From an uncultured Actinomycetes bacterium (lineage in GTDB: Bacteria; Actinomycetota; Coriobacteriia; Coriobacteriales; Atopobiaceae), in assembly GCA_900314645.1 (NCBI GenBank), contig OMWB01000007.1:16027-80026 (forward strand): 64,000 bases of DNA. The letters are read 5' to 3'. Of this stretch, positions 1 to 7,508 are shown one piece after another. The notes under the pieces were generated by a model that made no database searches, was not told where the DNA came from, and saw nothing but the letters and a program-made list of their open reading frames with translations. Every line of letters starts with the position of its first letter. The first letter of the stretch is position 1. Position numbers and translations under genes: made by a program.

Positions 1-98
1 TAGAGGGCGAGGAACTCGCACAGCGTGCAGAGCACCAGCGCGACGCAGGTGTTGAGGATGGCGCACTTGACAAAGCGCGTAGAGGTCTTCATGGGCAT
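1..98 (-). CDS. N-terminus of a hydrophobic protein, cut by the window edge
   Basis: Only about 32 codons are visible. They begin with Met-Pro-Met-Lys and continue as a hydrophobic stretch rich in Val, Leu, Ala and Cys (NTCVALVLCTLCEFLAL), which reads like a first membrane helix. The start at 98 is chosen because an AAGGAAGGG ribosome site lies about 7 bases upstream. An in-frame ATG at 92 is the alternative. The gene lies downstream of, and on the same strand as, the DUF1097 gene, so it may be a second small membrane protein of that unit. The family cannot be named from this fragment. Confidence 0.55.
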   Translation of the reverse strand, partial: MPMKTSTRFVKCAILNTCVALVLCTLCEFLAL

Positions 99-164
99 GG
101 GAAATCCCTTCCTTTCAATCCGACAGACTTGCATTAGCCTATCTACGGCCACTCCTAGGAACAA

Positions 165-191
165 TGGCCAACATCCCAACGATGCTGGCCA
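165..191 (-). terminator. Possible terminator hairpin after the DUF1097 gene
   Basis: TGGCCAACAT at 165-174 and ATGCTGGCCA at 182-191 are inverted copies with one mismatch and a 7-base loop. The hairpin sits 38 bases past the stop codon of the DUF1097 gene. It has no strong T-run, so termination is inferred from position. Confidence 0.4.
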
Positions 192-228
192 CTTATTCAT
201 GAATGTTTGTATGGTTGCACGAGGTGAC

Positions 229-723
229 TTACGCGTTCTTTGGTCCGATGAGACGGCTGAACACGTCGACAGCATAGCCGGCATACCAGACACCAGCCAG
301 CATGGCCACGGCCACCTGAATAGGCATGCTGCCAAGGTTGGCGAAGCCGAGTGGACCCATGACCGTAAGGCCCACCGCCCATCCGGAAAGCACGGCAGGC
401 AGGAAGAATAGCTTCTCCAGGCGCGTGCAGAGCATAACCGCACAGAAGCCAAGGACCGCCAGCGTCAAGAACGTGTTGCCATCGCCGGGGAACGGCAGGT
501 TCTCCATGAGCCAGATGGCGCACACCGCCATGAGGTCAGACAGCAAAAAGCCCAGCGACATGGGCAGACCCAGCTCCACCTTGTTGCCAGCGGTCACAAA
601 GATGCCAGCACATATGAGGGCAACGGCACCACAGGTAATGCCACAGTGACCCGAGACCACTGCCCAGATGGGAGGCAGCAGGCCGATGGAGATGGCGAGC
701 GCAAGCCGAGGATCCTTGATCAT
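229..723 (-). CDS. DUF1097 family integral membrane protein
   Basis: This 164-residue, very hydrophobic protein has about five predicted transmembrane helices. The arrangement of Gly/Ala-rich helices (for example AVVSGHCGITCGAVALICAG near residue 25) and the length match the DUF1097/YcdZ family of inner-membrane proteins of unknown role. The start is supported by AAAGGAATC upstream of the ATG. It is downstream of the pta-buk operon on the same strand, so it might move a product or precursor of that pathway, but the sequence does not show a substrate. I am fairly sure of the family and have no evidence for a function. Confidence 0.72.
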   Translation of the reverse strand: MIKDPRLALAISIGLLPPIWAVVSGHCGITCGAVALICAGIFVTAGNKVELGLPMSLGFLLSDLMAVCAIWLMENLPFPGDGNTFLTLAVLGFCAVMLCTRLEKLFFLPAVLSGWAVGLTVMGPLGFANLGSMPIQVAVAMLAGVWYAGYAVDVFSRLIGPKNA

Positions 724-749
724 GGATGATTCCTTTCCTACCTAACCAT

Positions 750-796
750 GGGACAGGCCCATACGGCGGCTCTCCCTCCACCTTTGGGCCTGTCCC
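750..796. repeat. Inverted repeat between buk and the DUF1097 gene
   Basis: A perfect 12-bp inverted repeat (GGGACAGGCCCA at 750-761, its complement at 785-796) encloses 23 bases. It lies just downstream of the butyrate kinase stop codon. There is no T-tract, so it is at best a weak terminator or an mRNA-stabilising structure. Confidence 0.5.
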
Positions 797-814
797 AATT
801 GGCAACGCAGTATG

Positions 815-1924
815 TTAGTCGTCGAAGCCCTGGAACACGGGGATGCCCGTGTAGGTCTTGGCCTCTTCCTCGCCGTCAAGCACGCGGATGGCGCCGGCGG
901 CCATAGCCTCAAGCTCGAACTCGCCCGGATACGCGGAGACAGGGGCGATCCAACCGCAGTTGTCCTCGATGCTCTTGACCAGGCCCTTGTTGTGGACCAT
1001 GCCACCACCCAGCAGGATGCCGTCAACCTTGCCGCCAAGCACCGTGGCCATGGAGCCGATGTACTTGTTGATCTGGTACAGCATGGCGTCCCAGGCGCGA
1101 GCCGCGGCCTTGTCGCCAGCGGCGGCGCGGTTGCAGACCTCGATGGCGTCGGACGTGCCGAGCAGGTCGACGAAGCCGCCGGTCTTCATGCACATGCCGC
1201 GGACCTCCTTGATGGAGTGCCCGGCCTCGAGGTAGTTGAGGACCTCGGCTACCGGCACGGCGCCGCAGCGCGTGGGGGCCATCATGCCCTCGCCGCCGAC
1301 GATGTCGTAGCCGTCGATCATCTTGCCCTGCCTGTGGGCGGAGATGGAGATGCCGCCGCCGATGTGGCAGACGATGAAGTTGCACTCGTCATAGCGCTTG
1401 CCCATGCCGTGGGCGTGACGGATGGCCGTCTCCTTGAGGTTCAGGGCGTGCAGGTGCACGTTGCGATAGACGCCCTTGATGCCGGTCATGCGAGCGAGGT
1501 CGCAGAGCTCGTCGGTGTCGGGCGGGTTGACGACGAAGGCGGGCTTGCCGACCTGCGTGGCGAAGGCGTTGGCGAGCTGGCTGCCCAGCTGAGCGGGATG
1601 CTGCACGCCGTTGGCGCCGCGGTAGGCGTGGTCGAGGATGACGTCGTTGACGGTGTAGGTGCCGCCCTCGAGGGCGAGCAGGCCGCCGCCACGACCGACG
1701 AACGCGTCGATGGTGGAGAGGTCGACGTTATTCTCGGCGAGCGCCTCGAGGATGAGGTCGCGACGATAGGGCATCTGGTCAGAAACGCTCTTGAACTCGG
1801 CGAGCTTCTCGGCCTCGTGGGCGACGTTCTTGGTGAAGACCTCGGTCTCGCCGTCGAAGACGCCGACCTTGGTAGACGTGGAACCAGGGTTGATGACAAG
1901 AATGCGATACGTCTTCTCTGCCAT
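815..1924 (-). CDS. buk: Butyrate kinase
   Basis: This 369-residue ASKHA-fold kinase would convert an acyl-phosphate (butyryl-phosphate or a branched or related acyl-phosphate) and ADP to the free acid and ATP in the cytoplasm. The phosphate-1 motif INPGSTSTK is at residues 11-19. The butyrate-kinase-type sequence NPPDTDELCDLARMTG is near residue 147, and HIGGGISISAH and GGGM nucleotide-binding motifs follow. These features and the length favour butyrate kinase over acetate kinase, which is about 400 residues. The start at 1924 has a perfect AAGGAGG 8 bases upstream and removes 12 residues from the longest frame. It follows the phosphate acyltransferase gene by only 4 bases, so the two are cotranscribed and act consecutively. 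Exact acyl specificity is not visible. Confidence 0.92.
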   Translation of the reverse strand: MAEKTYRILVINPGSTSTKVGVFDGETEVFTKNVAHEAEKLAEFKSVSDQMPYRRDLILEALAENNVDLSTIDAFVGRGGGLLALEGGTYTVNDVILDHAYRGANGVQHPAQLGSQLANAFATQVGKPAFVVNPPDTDELCDLARMTGIKGVYRNVHLHALNLKETAIRHAHGMGKRYDECNFIVCHIGGGISISAHRQGKMIDGYDIVGGEGMMAPTRCGAVPVAEVLNYLEAGHSIKEVRGMCMKTGGFVDLLGTSDAIEVCNRAAAGDKAAARAWDAMLYQINKYIGSMATVLGGKVDGILLGGGMVHNKGLVKSIEDNCGWIAPVSAYPGEFELEAMAAGAIRVLDGEEEAKTYTGIPVFQGFDD

Positions 1925-1928
1925 GTGC

Positions 1929-2936
1929 TTATGCCTCCTTGAGGGCCTGTGCGCGGACACAGCTCATCACGACGTTGCCGACGAGCTCGGAGACCGGCGC
2001 GGAACGGCTGCAGTCGCACACGATCTTCTTGAAGCCCTGCAGCATGGGGCCATAGGCGTCGGCATGCGCGAAGTTCTGAACGAGCTTGACGCCGATGTTG
2101 CCTACGTTGATGTCGGGGCACACGAGCACGTTTGCCTTGCCGGCAACGGCGCTCTCGCGACGGACCTTCTTGGCGGCAATCTCGGGACGGATGGCGGAGT
2201 CAAGCTGGAACTCGCCGTCAACGGCAAGGTCCGGGCGGCGCTCCTGCGCGATGCGCACGGCCTCGCGCACCTTGTCCACAAGGGGGCCCTCAGCGGAGCC
2301 GTCCGTGGAGTAGGAAAGCATGGCCACGCGGGGCTCCCAGCCCATCAGGGCGTGAACCGTCTCAGCGGAGGTGATGGCGATGGAGGCAAGCTGCTCGGGG
2401 TCGGGATCGACGCACACGGCGGCGTCGCCAAAGCCCAGGAGCGGGCCCTCGCTGCCGTCCCAGCCGGGGATGTTGAAGACGCCCAGACTGGAGATGGTGT
2501 CGACGCCATCGGCGAGGCCGATGTAGGTCATGCCGCCGAGGATGACCTCGCCGGTGGAGCAGCACAGGCCACCAAAGGTGATGTCCACGTCGCCCAGGCT
2601 CTGCATCATGAGGCAACGATCCATCGGCTTCTTGGCGCGGCGACGGATGGCCTTGCTCTTGAACTGGCAGTCGGGCATGGCCTCAAAACGGGCTGCGAAG
2701 GCCTCGGTGGCCTCGTCGTCAGCGAGGTCAACCACATGAATGCTGGTGAGGTCAACGCCGACCTGCTCAGCAACGCCACGCAGGGTCTCGCCGTCGCCCA
2801 CGATAAAGCACTCAGCCAGGCTGGCCTTGGTGAGCTCACCCACGACCTCCATCATCTTGGGGTCGTCGGCCTCGAAGAAGGCCACCTTCTGCACGTCGGC
2901 CGCCGCCTTTGCGCGCAACTGCTCCATAAGGTCCAT
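1929..2936 (-). CDS. pta: Phosphate acetyl/acyltransferase
   Basis: A 335-residue single-domain PTA/PTB family enzyme, which transfers an acyl group from CoA to phosphate. Family hallmarks are the central Gly-rich STGEVILGG-like segment, ADG-type LADGVDTISS, the LSYSTDGSAEGP block near residue 210, and the C-terminal DINVGNIGVKLVQ block. These resemble phosphate acetyltransferase (short form) more than phosphate butyryltransferase, yet the partner gene is a butyrate kinase, so the natural acyl group is open. The start at 2936 is supported by AAAGGAGC. Neighbours: buk follows at 4 bases; a conserved dyad operator lies about 117 bases upstream (3054-3069) and a strong hairpin lies 58 bases upstream. 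Confidence 0.88.
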   Translation of the reverse strand: MDLMEQLRAKAAADVQKVAFFEADDPKMMEVVGELTKASLAECFIVGDGETLRGVAEQVGVDLTSIHVVDLADDEATEAFAARFEAMPDCQFKSKAIRRRAKKPMDRCLMMQSLGDVDITFGGLCCSTGEVILGGMTYIGLADGVDTISSLGVFNIPGWDGSEGPLLGFGDAAVCVDPDPEQLASIAITSAETVHALMGWEPRVAMLSYSTDGSAEGPLVDKVREAVRIAQERRPDLAVDGEFQLDSAIRPEIAAKKVRRESAVAGKANVLVCPDINVGNIGVKLVQNFAHADAYGPMLQGFKKIVCDCSRSAPVSELVGNVVMSCVRAQALKEA

Positions 2937-2993
2937 GAAAGCTCCTTTCAGTGGTGAAGAGACATAGTGCCAACTAGTGTCAATTCTCGCAGC

Positions 2994-3024
2994 GGCGGGG
3001 CACCCAAACCATGGGTGCCCCGCC
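2994..3024. repeat. Perfect 12-bp hairpin upstream of pta
   Basis: GGCGGGGCACCC and its exact complement flank a 7-base loop (AAACCAT). It lies in the divergent region between pta and the hydrogenase-like sensor gene, 58 bases before the pta start. It has no T-run on either side. It may be a leader hairpin of the pta-buk mRNA or a structural barrier between divergent promoters. Confidence 0.6.
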
Positions 3025-3053
3025 AATCATCGTGTGATTCACCGATGCACTTC

Positions 3054-3069
3054 TTGTGTGGTCGCACAA
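3054..3069. promoter_or_regulatory. Candidate operator A of a shared regulon (pta-buk)
   Basis: The 16-mer TTGTGTGGTCGCACAA is a dyad with TTGTG/CACAA arms. Near-identical dyads occur at 9402-9417 and 12248-12263, each 114-128 bases upstream of a minus-strand operon. The pattern TGTG-N6-CACA has a 6-base centre, unlike the 8-base spacing of Crp sites. The binding protein is inferred to be the PucR/CdaR-like regulator encoded at 9450. Confidence 0.55.
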
Positions 3070-3103
3070 AGTTACTTGTTGAGCCCACGTGTGGGCAAGC
3101 GCA

Positions 3104-3319
3104 TTACTCCAAAACGCGTAGGTAGTTCATGCGCCCGATTCCCGGCGAAAGCTGGATTCCCAGCTTCGAGCCATAGTCATGCACCCGCTCCACCACACGA
3201 CGAAGCTGGTAGACGTCCTTGACCGTGATGAGCTTCTGGCAAGGCGCGGCGTAGACATGCGGCTCGTCAGACGGAACTGGCTTCCCGTCAGCGACAGTGG
3301 AAAACCTCGCAGCGTTGAT
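3104..3319 (-). pseudogene. Possible relic of an oxidoreductase (old yellow enzyme-like)
   Basis: The minus strand holds a 71-codon open stretch with coding character but no good start, preceded by an in-frame TGA. It ends in LRRVVERVHDYGSKLGIQLS followed by a Gly-rich turn and a stop. That segment resembles the strand that precedes the flavin/ligand loop of NADH:flavin oxidoreductases (old yellow enzyme family), where an xxVHxxGxKxxxQL pattern is typical. Upstream sequence in another frame (VAPIVSVNQ) could be its continuation. It is far too short for the family, so I read it as decayed coding DNA. An 11-base direct repeat, TGATTCACCGA, sits at 3035-3045 and overlaps the upstream end at 3316-3326. 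The 420-base interval between pta and the sensor gene otherwise holds only the hairpin and operator listed separately. Confidence 0.35.
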
Positions 3320-3426
3320 TCACCGAAACGATTGGGGCGACGTCACGAGCTGGCCATGTGCAATGTTATGTTGAGACTACATATCGTGAGACTCGCGATT
3401 CTTTGATTCACAAGCTGGGGGTAAGC

Positions 3427-5103
3427 ATGGCGAGCTGTCTGAGACTCAAGAAGTCAAACTGTAAGAACTGCTACAAATGCATTCGTCACTGTCCGGTCAA
3501 GTCGATCCGCTTCTCGGCAGATCAGGCGCACATCATCGACGACGAGTGCATCCTGTGCGGAACCTGCTTCGTGGTGTGCCCGCAAGACGCCAAGCAGATC
3601 GTGGACGAGACCGAGAAGGTCAAGGTGCTCATCGGCAGTGGCGCCCCGGTGATCATGAGCCTCGCACCGTCATTCATCGCCAATTACGAGGGCGTGGGCG
3701 TGGAGGCCATGCGCGAGGCGGCCAAGAAGCTGGGCTTTGCCGACGTCGAGGAGACCGCCATCGGCGCGACCATGGTCAAGCGCGAGTACGACCGCATGCT
3801 CGAGGAAGAGCAGAAGGACATCATCATCTCGTCCTGCTGCCACTCCATCAACCTGCTCATTCGCAAGTACTTCCCCGAGCAACTCCCCTACCTTGCCGAC
3901 GTGGTGTCGCCCATGGTGGCGCACTGCATGGACATCAAGCGCCGCATCCCCAACGCAAAGACGGTGTTTGTGGGTCCGTGTGTTGCCAAGAAGGACGAAG
4001 GCGAGGAATACCGAGACGCAGTGGATGCGGTTCTCACCTTTGAGGAGCTGACGCAGTGGCTGAAGGCGGAGCACATTGAGCTCAAGCAGGAGATCGTCCT
4101 GAACGACGAGAGCCTGGCGCGCTTCTTCCCCACCACGGGCGGCATCCTCAAGACCATGGAGAAGGACTGCCTCGAGTACACCTACATGGCGCTCGACGGC
4201 GTGGAGAACTGCATCGCAGCCCTCGAGGAGATTGCGGAAGGCAAGATTCACAAGTGCTTTATTGAGATGAGTGCCTGCGCGGGAAGCTGCGTGGCCGGCC
4301 CGGTCATGGAGAAGTACCGCCGCAGCCCGGTAAAGGACTACCTGGCAGTCGCCACGTATGCGGGACTGCAGGACTTCCCGGTCGAGCAGCCGGATATCAC
4401 GCAGATGAAGCACCTCTTCACGCCCCTCGACCGCTCAGAGCGCATGCCGTCCGAGTACGACATCATCGAGATCCTCCGCAAGATGGGCAAGTTCAAGCCA
4501 AGCGACGAGCTCAATTGCGGCTCCTGCGGCTATGACACGTGCCGCGCAAAGGCGGTAGCGATCTATCAGGGCAAGGCTGACATCTCCATGTGCCTCCCGT
4601 TCCTGAAGGAGAAGGCGGAGAGCTTCTCGGACGCCATCGTCAAGAGCAGCCCAAACGCGCTCATCGTGGTCAACGACTCGCTCGAGGTGCAACAGCTGAA
4701 CGATGCCGCCCTCAAGCTGCTCAACATTCGCTTTGCGTCGGATGTCCTCGGCGACCAAGTGGTGCGTGTCCTTGACCCTCGCCCCTTCATGGACGTGAAG
4801 CGCAGCAGGCGCGGCATCTACAACCAGCGGGCGTATCTGGCCGAGTACCAGCGCTATGTTGAGGAGACTATCGTTCCGGCCGACGATGGCCATATGCTCG
4901 TCTGCATCATGCACGACGTGACGGACGAGGAGGAGGAGCGTCAGCACCGCGAGGAGATTAATGCCAAGACGGTTGAGGTTGCCGACAAGGTCGTGGAGAA
5001 GCAGATGCGCATCGTGCAAGAGATTGCCTCGCTGCTCGGTGAGACGACGGCAGAGACGAAGATCGCGCTGTCCAAGCTGAAGGAGTCGATCCGCGATGAA
5101 TGA
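3427..5103 (+). CDS. [FeFe]-hydrogenase-like iron-sulfur sensor with PAS domain
   Basis: This 558-residue protein starts with a ferredoxin domain carrying two 4Fe-4S sites (C12-C15-C18-C22 and C41-C44-C47-C51). An [FeFe]-hydrogenase H-cluster-like domain follows: SSCC at 135-138 (loop L1), FVGPC with C185 (L2), and EMSACAGSC with C284 and C288 (L3). A further cluster motif is C364-x2-C367-x4-C372 with C389, then a PAS-like domain from about 400 and a C-terminal coiled region. This order matches the putative H2- or redox-sensing hydrogenases (group C), not catalytic HydA. The start at 3427 follows GGGGG. It overlaps the phosphatase gene by 8 bases, so the two are translationally coupled and probably form a signalling pair. 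No maturases (HydEFG) are in the window. What the cluster senses is inference. Confidence 0.88.
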   Translation: MASCLRLKKSNCKNCYKCIRHCPVKSIRFSADQAHIIDDECILCGTCFVVCPQDAKQIVDETEKVKVLIGSGAPVIMSLAPSFIANYEGVGVEAMREAAKKLGFADVEETAIGATMVKREYDRMLEEEQKDIIISSCCHSINLLIRKYFPEQLPYLADVVSPMVAHCMDIKRRIPNAKTVFVGPCVAKKDEGEEYRDAVDAVLTFEELTQWLKAEHIELKQEIVLNDESLARFFPTTGGILKTMEKDCLEYTYMALDGVENCIAALEEIAEGKIHKCFIEMSACAGSCVAGPVMEKYRRSPVKDYLAVATYAGLQDFPVEQPDITQMKHLFTPLDRSERMPSEYDIIEILRKMGKFKPSDELNCGSCGYDTCRAKAVAIYQGKADISMCLPFLKEKAESFSDAIVKSSPNALIVVNDSLEVQQLNDAALKLLNIRFASDVLGDQVVRVLDPRPFMDVKRSRRGIYNQRAYLAEYQRYVEETIVPADDGHMLVCIMHDVTDEEEERQHREEINAKTVEVADKVVEKQMRIVQEIASLLGETTAETKIALSKLKESIRDE

Positions 5104-6274
5104 TCTGAGCGTTGACATCGGCTACAAGAGCATCAACCACGCGGGCGAGGAGCTCTGTGGCGACCACGTTGACGTGGTGAATACCGCGGATGGCTCTACC
5201 GTCATCGTGCTCGCCGACGGTCTGGGAAGTGGCGTCCAGGCATCCATCCTCTCGACGCTGACCTCGAAGATCATCTCCACCATGATGGCGGCGGGGCTAT
5301 CTGTCGAGGAGTGCGTGTCGACGATTGCCGCGACGCTGCCGGTTCACGACAGGCATGGCGTGGCCTACTCAACCTTCACCATCATCAACCTGATCCGCAA
5401 TCACACGGCTGAGCTCATCCAGTACGACAACCCTGAGGTCATCCTCATCCGCGATGGCGACATGACTGATTATCCCATGACCGAGCTCCACATCGAGGGG
5501 AAGACCATCTATCGCTCGACGATCCGTCTGCAGGAAGGCGACGTATTTGTCGCCATGAGCGACGGCTGCCCGCATGCAAGCGCGGACAAGACCTACAACA
5601 ATAACTGGAAGCGCGAGGACATCGGACAGTTTGTGGCTGACATGTCGCTGGTGGGTTACACCGCGAAGGTGCTGTGCACCATGCTCATCGACGAGTGCGA
5701 CAAGCTGTATGGGTACCACCCACTGGACGACGCAACCGCCTGCGTGGTTAAGGTGCGGCAGCGGGTGCCCATGAACATCCTGTTTGGCCCGCCGGCGGAC
5801 CCTGATGACAGCCAGAAGATGATGAGCCTCTTTTTCTCCAAGGAAGGCAAGCGCATCATCTGCGGAGGCACGACTGCCACAATCGCCGCGAAGTACCTGC
5901 GAAAGCCTCTGAACGCCAAGACCAACCCTCCCGGCGTCAAGTCGAAGATTCCGCCCATGTCCGAGATTGAGGGCGTTGACCTCGTGACGGAGGGCGTTGT
6001 CACCATGAGCAAGGTGCTCGAATATGCCCAGGACTATCTTGAGGGCAACGAGAGCTACGAAGAGTGGAACTACGGTCACGACGGCGCTTGTCGCATCTGT
6101 CAGCTGCTCTTCGAGGAGGCTACGGACATCAACTTCTTCGTAGGACGCGCGATGAACCCCGCCCACCAGAACCCTGACCTTCCCATCAGCTTCAACATCA
6201 AGATGAACATCGTGAAGGAGCTGACCGAGTGCCTCATCAAGATGGGCAAACACGTGAGGGTGAGCTACTTCTAG
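5096..6274 (+). CDS. SpoIIE/PP2C-family serine phosphatase
   Basis: A 392-residue protein with an N-terminal PP2C/SpoIIE-type fold in about residues 1-220: an early Asp-Gly pair in LADGLGSG and VAMSDG near residue 155, followed by acidic metal-binding positions. The remaining 170 residues (containing HDGACRICQLLFEE) form an extra domain typical of the phosphatases encoded next to hydrogenase-like sensors. It would dephosphorylate an anti-sigma-factor antagonist or similar Ser/Thr-phosphoprotein, but no such partner or anti-sigma kinase is encoded here. The start lies inside the last codons of the sensor gene. Output target is unknown. Confidence 0.85.
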   Translation: MNDLSVDIGYKSINHAGEELCGDHVDVVNTADGSTVIVLADGLGSGVQASILSTLTSKIISTMMAAGLSVEECVSTIAATLPVHDRHGVAYSTFTIINLIRNHTAELIQYDNPEVILIRDGDMTDYPMTELHIEGKTIYRSTIRLQEGDVFVAMSDGCPHASADKTYNNNWKREDIGQFVADMSLVGYTAKVLCTMLIDECDKLYGYHPLDDATACVVKVRQRVPMNILFGPPADPDDSQKMMSLFFSKEGKRIICGGTTATIAAKYLRKPLNAKTNPPGVKSKIPPMSEIEGVDLVTEGVVTMSKVLEYAQDYLEGNESYEEWNYGHDGACRICQLLFEEATDINFFVGRAMNPAHQNPDLPISFNIKMNIVKELTECLIKMGKHVRVSYF

Positions 6275-6391
6275 TGCGTGCGTGTGACCCAGTACGAGGA
6301 AGTGTCCAATAATCTGAAACAGTTCGAAGACGACGCTGCAGATATACTCATAGGACAAGGAAGTACCAAACATCCATGGGAAGGAGACCGC

Positions 6392-6634
6392 ATGTCAACA
6401 CGTGAGGCGCGGAGGTTCATCACTGACCTCGACACGGATGAGAAGCTGATCGAGGCGATCGGCGCGCTTGGCCCTGCCTCGGACGATGAGCCTGAGGGCG
6501 CATACTACGCACGGTACCGCAAGGAGCTTGGTTACGACTTCACCGCGGAGGAGTTCGAGGCTGGCCTCATGCAGGTGCGCGCCGCCCGCAAGGGCGTGAT
6601 CATGGAGCAGGAGCTCGACGAGCTTCAGGCATAA
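6392..6634 (+). CDS. Nif11-like small protein
   Basis: An 80-residue acidic protein. The layout of a helix with F..L..D..L, a loop, then LGYDFTAEEFEAGL and an acidic tail (EQELDELQA) resembles the Nif11 domain, known both as free-standing small proteins and as leader regions of ribosomal natural-product precursors. There is no double-glycine end and no core peptide, so it looks like a stand-alone domain. The start at 6392 has AAGGAG 5 bases upstream, and the longer frame from 6278 lacks a ribosome site. An extended -10-like TATACT at 6343-6348 suggests its own promoter. It sits between the phosphatase and the PTS IIB-like gene. Confidence 0.6.
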   Translation: MSTREARRFITDLDTDEKLIEAIGALGPASDDEPEGAYYARYRKELGYDFTAEEFEAGLMQVRAARKGVIMEQELDELQA

Positions 6635-6676
6635 GACGCGGCGACCCACCTACCAACATCCCCTAAGGAGAGACGC

Positions 6677-7129
6677 ATGTTGAGAATCGCCATTTGCTGT
6701 GGTGGAGGCTTCTCGTCAAGCACCATGGCCGCCCACCTTAACCGTCAGCTCGAGGAGAGCCCCTTCAAGGATGACGTGACGCTGCAGTTCATTCCGTTTT
6801 CAGCCCTGTGGGGTGAATCGGCTGCCTTCCAATCGGGAAACCTGACCCAACGTCAGGATGAGGTTGACGTGGCTCTGTGTTGCCCGCATCTCGAGTTTCC
6901 GGCAAAGACTGCCGAGCGCGAAGGACGCCTGCGCATCCCCGTGTTCATCCTGCCCATGCGCATGTATGGACAGATCGACATCGACAACGCCGTGGAGGAG
7001 GCTGAGGACGTGCTCGCCCTGTACCACGAGGACCCGTCGACACATATCATCACGTTCCCTGGCGAGCCGAGGTCCATGACGGCTACGCGCAACGTCTCAC
7101 ACCGTCGCTGGCTCGCGAGGAAGAAATAG
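6677..7129 (+). CDS. Orphan PTS lactose/cellobiose-type IIB-like protein
   Basis: A 150-residue protein beginning MLRIAICCGGGFSSS. A Cys at residue 7 or 8 followed by a Gly/Ser P-loop is the phosphorylation loop of lactose/chitobiose-family PTS IIB subunits. It is longer than the usual 100-105 residues, with a basic tail (SHRRWLARKK). No IIA or IIC gene is nearby, so it may be a regulatory phosphocarrier rather than part of a transporter. The start has AAGGAGAG upstream. It is the last gene of the plus-strand run from the hydrogenase-like sensor and is followed by a terminator hairpin. Confidence 0.65.
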   Translation: MLRIAICCGGGFSSSTMAAHLNRQLEESPFKDDVTLQFIPFSALWGESAAFQSGNLTQRQDEVDVALCCPHLEFPAKTAEREGRLRIPVFILPMRMYGQIDIDNAVEEAEDVLALYHEDPSTHIITFPGEPRSMTATRNVSHRRWLARKK

Positions 7130-7162
7130 TCCGTGCCGCTCTGACACTGTGGTGCAGATAAA

Positions 7163-7200
7163 GGGGCGGGGTCCGCATTACTGCAGACCCCGCTTCTCTA
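7163..7200. terminator. Hairpin terminator between convergent genes
   Basis: GCGGGGTC at 7166-7173 pairs with GACCCCGC at 7186-7193 around a 12-base loop, followed by TTCTCTATTT. It separates the plus-strand IIB-like gene from the minus-strand acyl carrier protein gene and probably serves both. Confidence 0.65.
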
Positions 7201-7227
7201 TTTCGCGTTGTTACGCTTTGAGGATGC

Positions 7228-7464
7228 TTACTCCTCGATCTCCTCGGCGACGCGCTCGACGAGCTCGCCGAAGGTCTTCATCTTCATGACCTCGTGGATG
7301 GTGACCTCGGCGTCGAGCTCGTTTTCGATGGTGGAGGTGAGGGCGATCATCTTCATCGAGCCCTTGCCAAGCTCGTCAAAGGTGGTGTCAGCGGTGATCT
7401 CGCCGTCGTACTGGTAGGCGACCTTAGCAAACTCGGCAAGCTGCTCAAGAAGCTCTTCATTCAT
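7228..7464 (-). CDS. Acyl carrier protein (first copy)
   Basis: A 78-residue acidic helical protein of the ACP/PCP family. The phosphopantetheine attachment serine is S36 in GKGSMKMIAL, where fatty-acid ACPs have DSLDxVEL. The altered motif marks it as a specialised carrier rather than the housekeeping AcpP. A conserved D/E-rich recognition helix follows. It is the last gene of the thiolase - DUF35 - ACP unit (44 bases after the DUF35 gene), so it probably tethers the acyl substrate or product of that enzyme pair. No phosphopantetheinyl transferase is present in the window. Confidence 0.82.
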   Translation of the reverse strand: MNEELLEQLAEFAKVAYQYDGEITADTTFDELGKGSMKMIALTSTIENELDAEVTIHEVMKMKTFGELVERVAEEIEE

Positions 7465-7508
7465 GGTGATGTTCCTTTCTTTGAACTGGTAACAGTGACT
7501 ATGGGTGC

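Noticed and set aside
815..1924. Acetate kinase for the kinase next to pta
   Set aside because: The NPPDTDELCDLARMTG region, the length of 369 and the INPGSTSTK motif fit butyrate kinase better, although the neighbour is Pta-like.
3427..5103. A catalytic [FeFe] hydrogenase producing or consuming H2
   Set aside because: The PAS domain, the extra C-terminal cluster motif, the altered L3 loop and the coupled phosphatase match sensory hydrogenase homologues instead.
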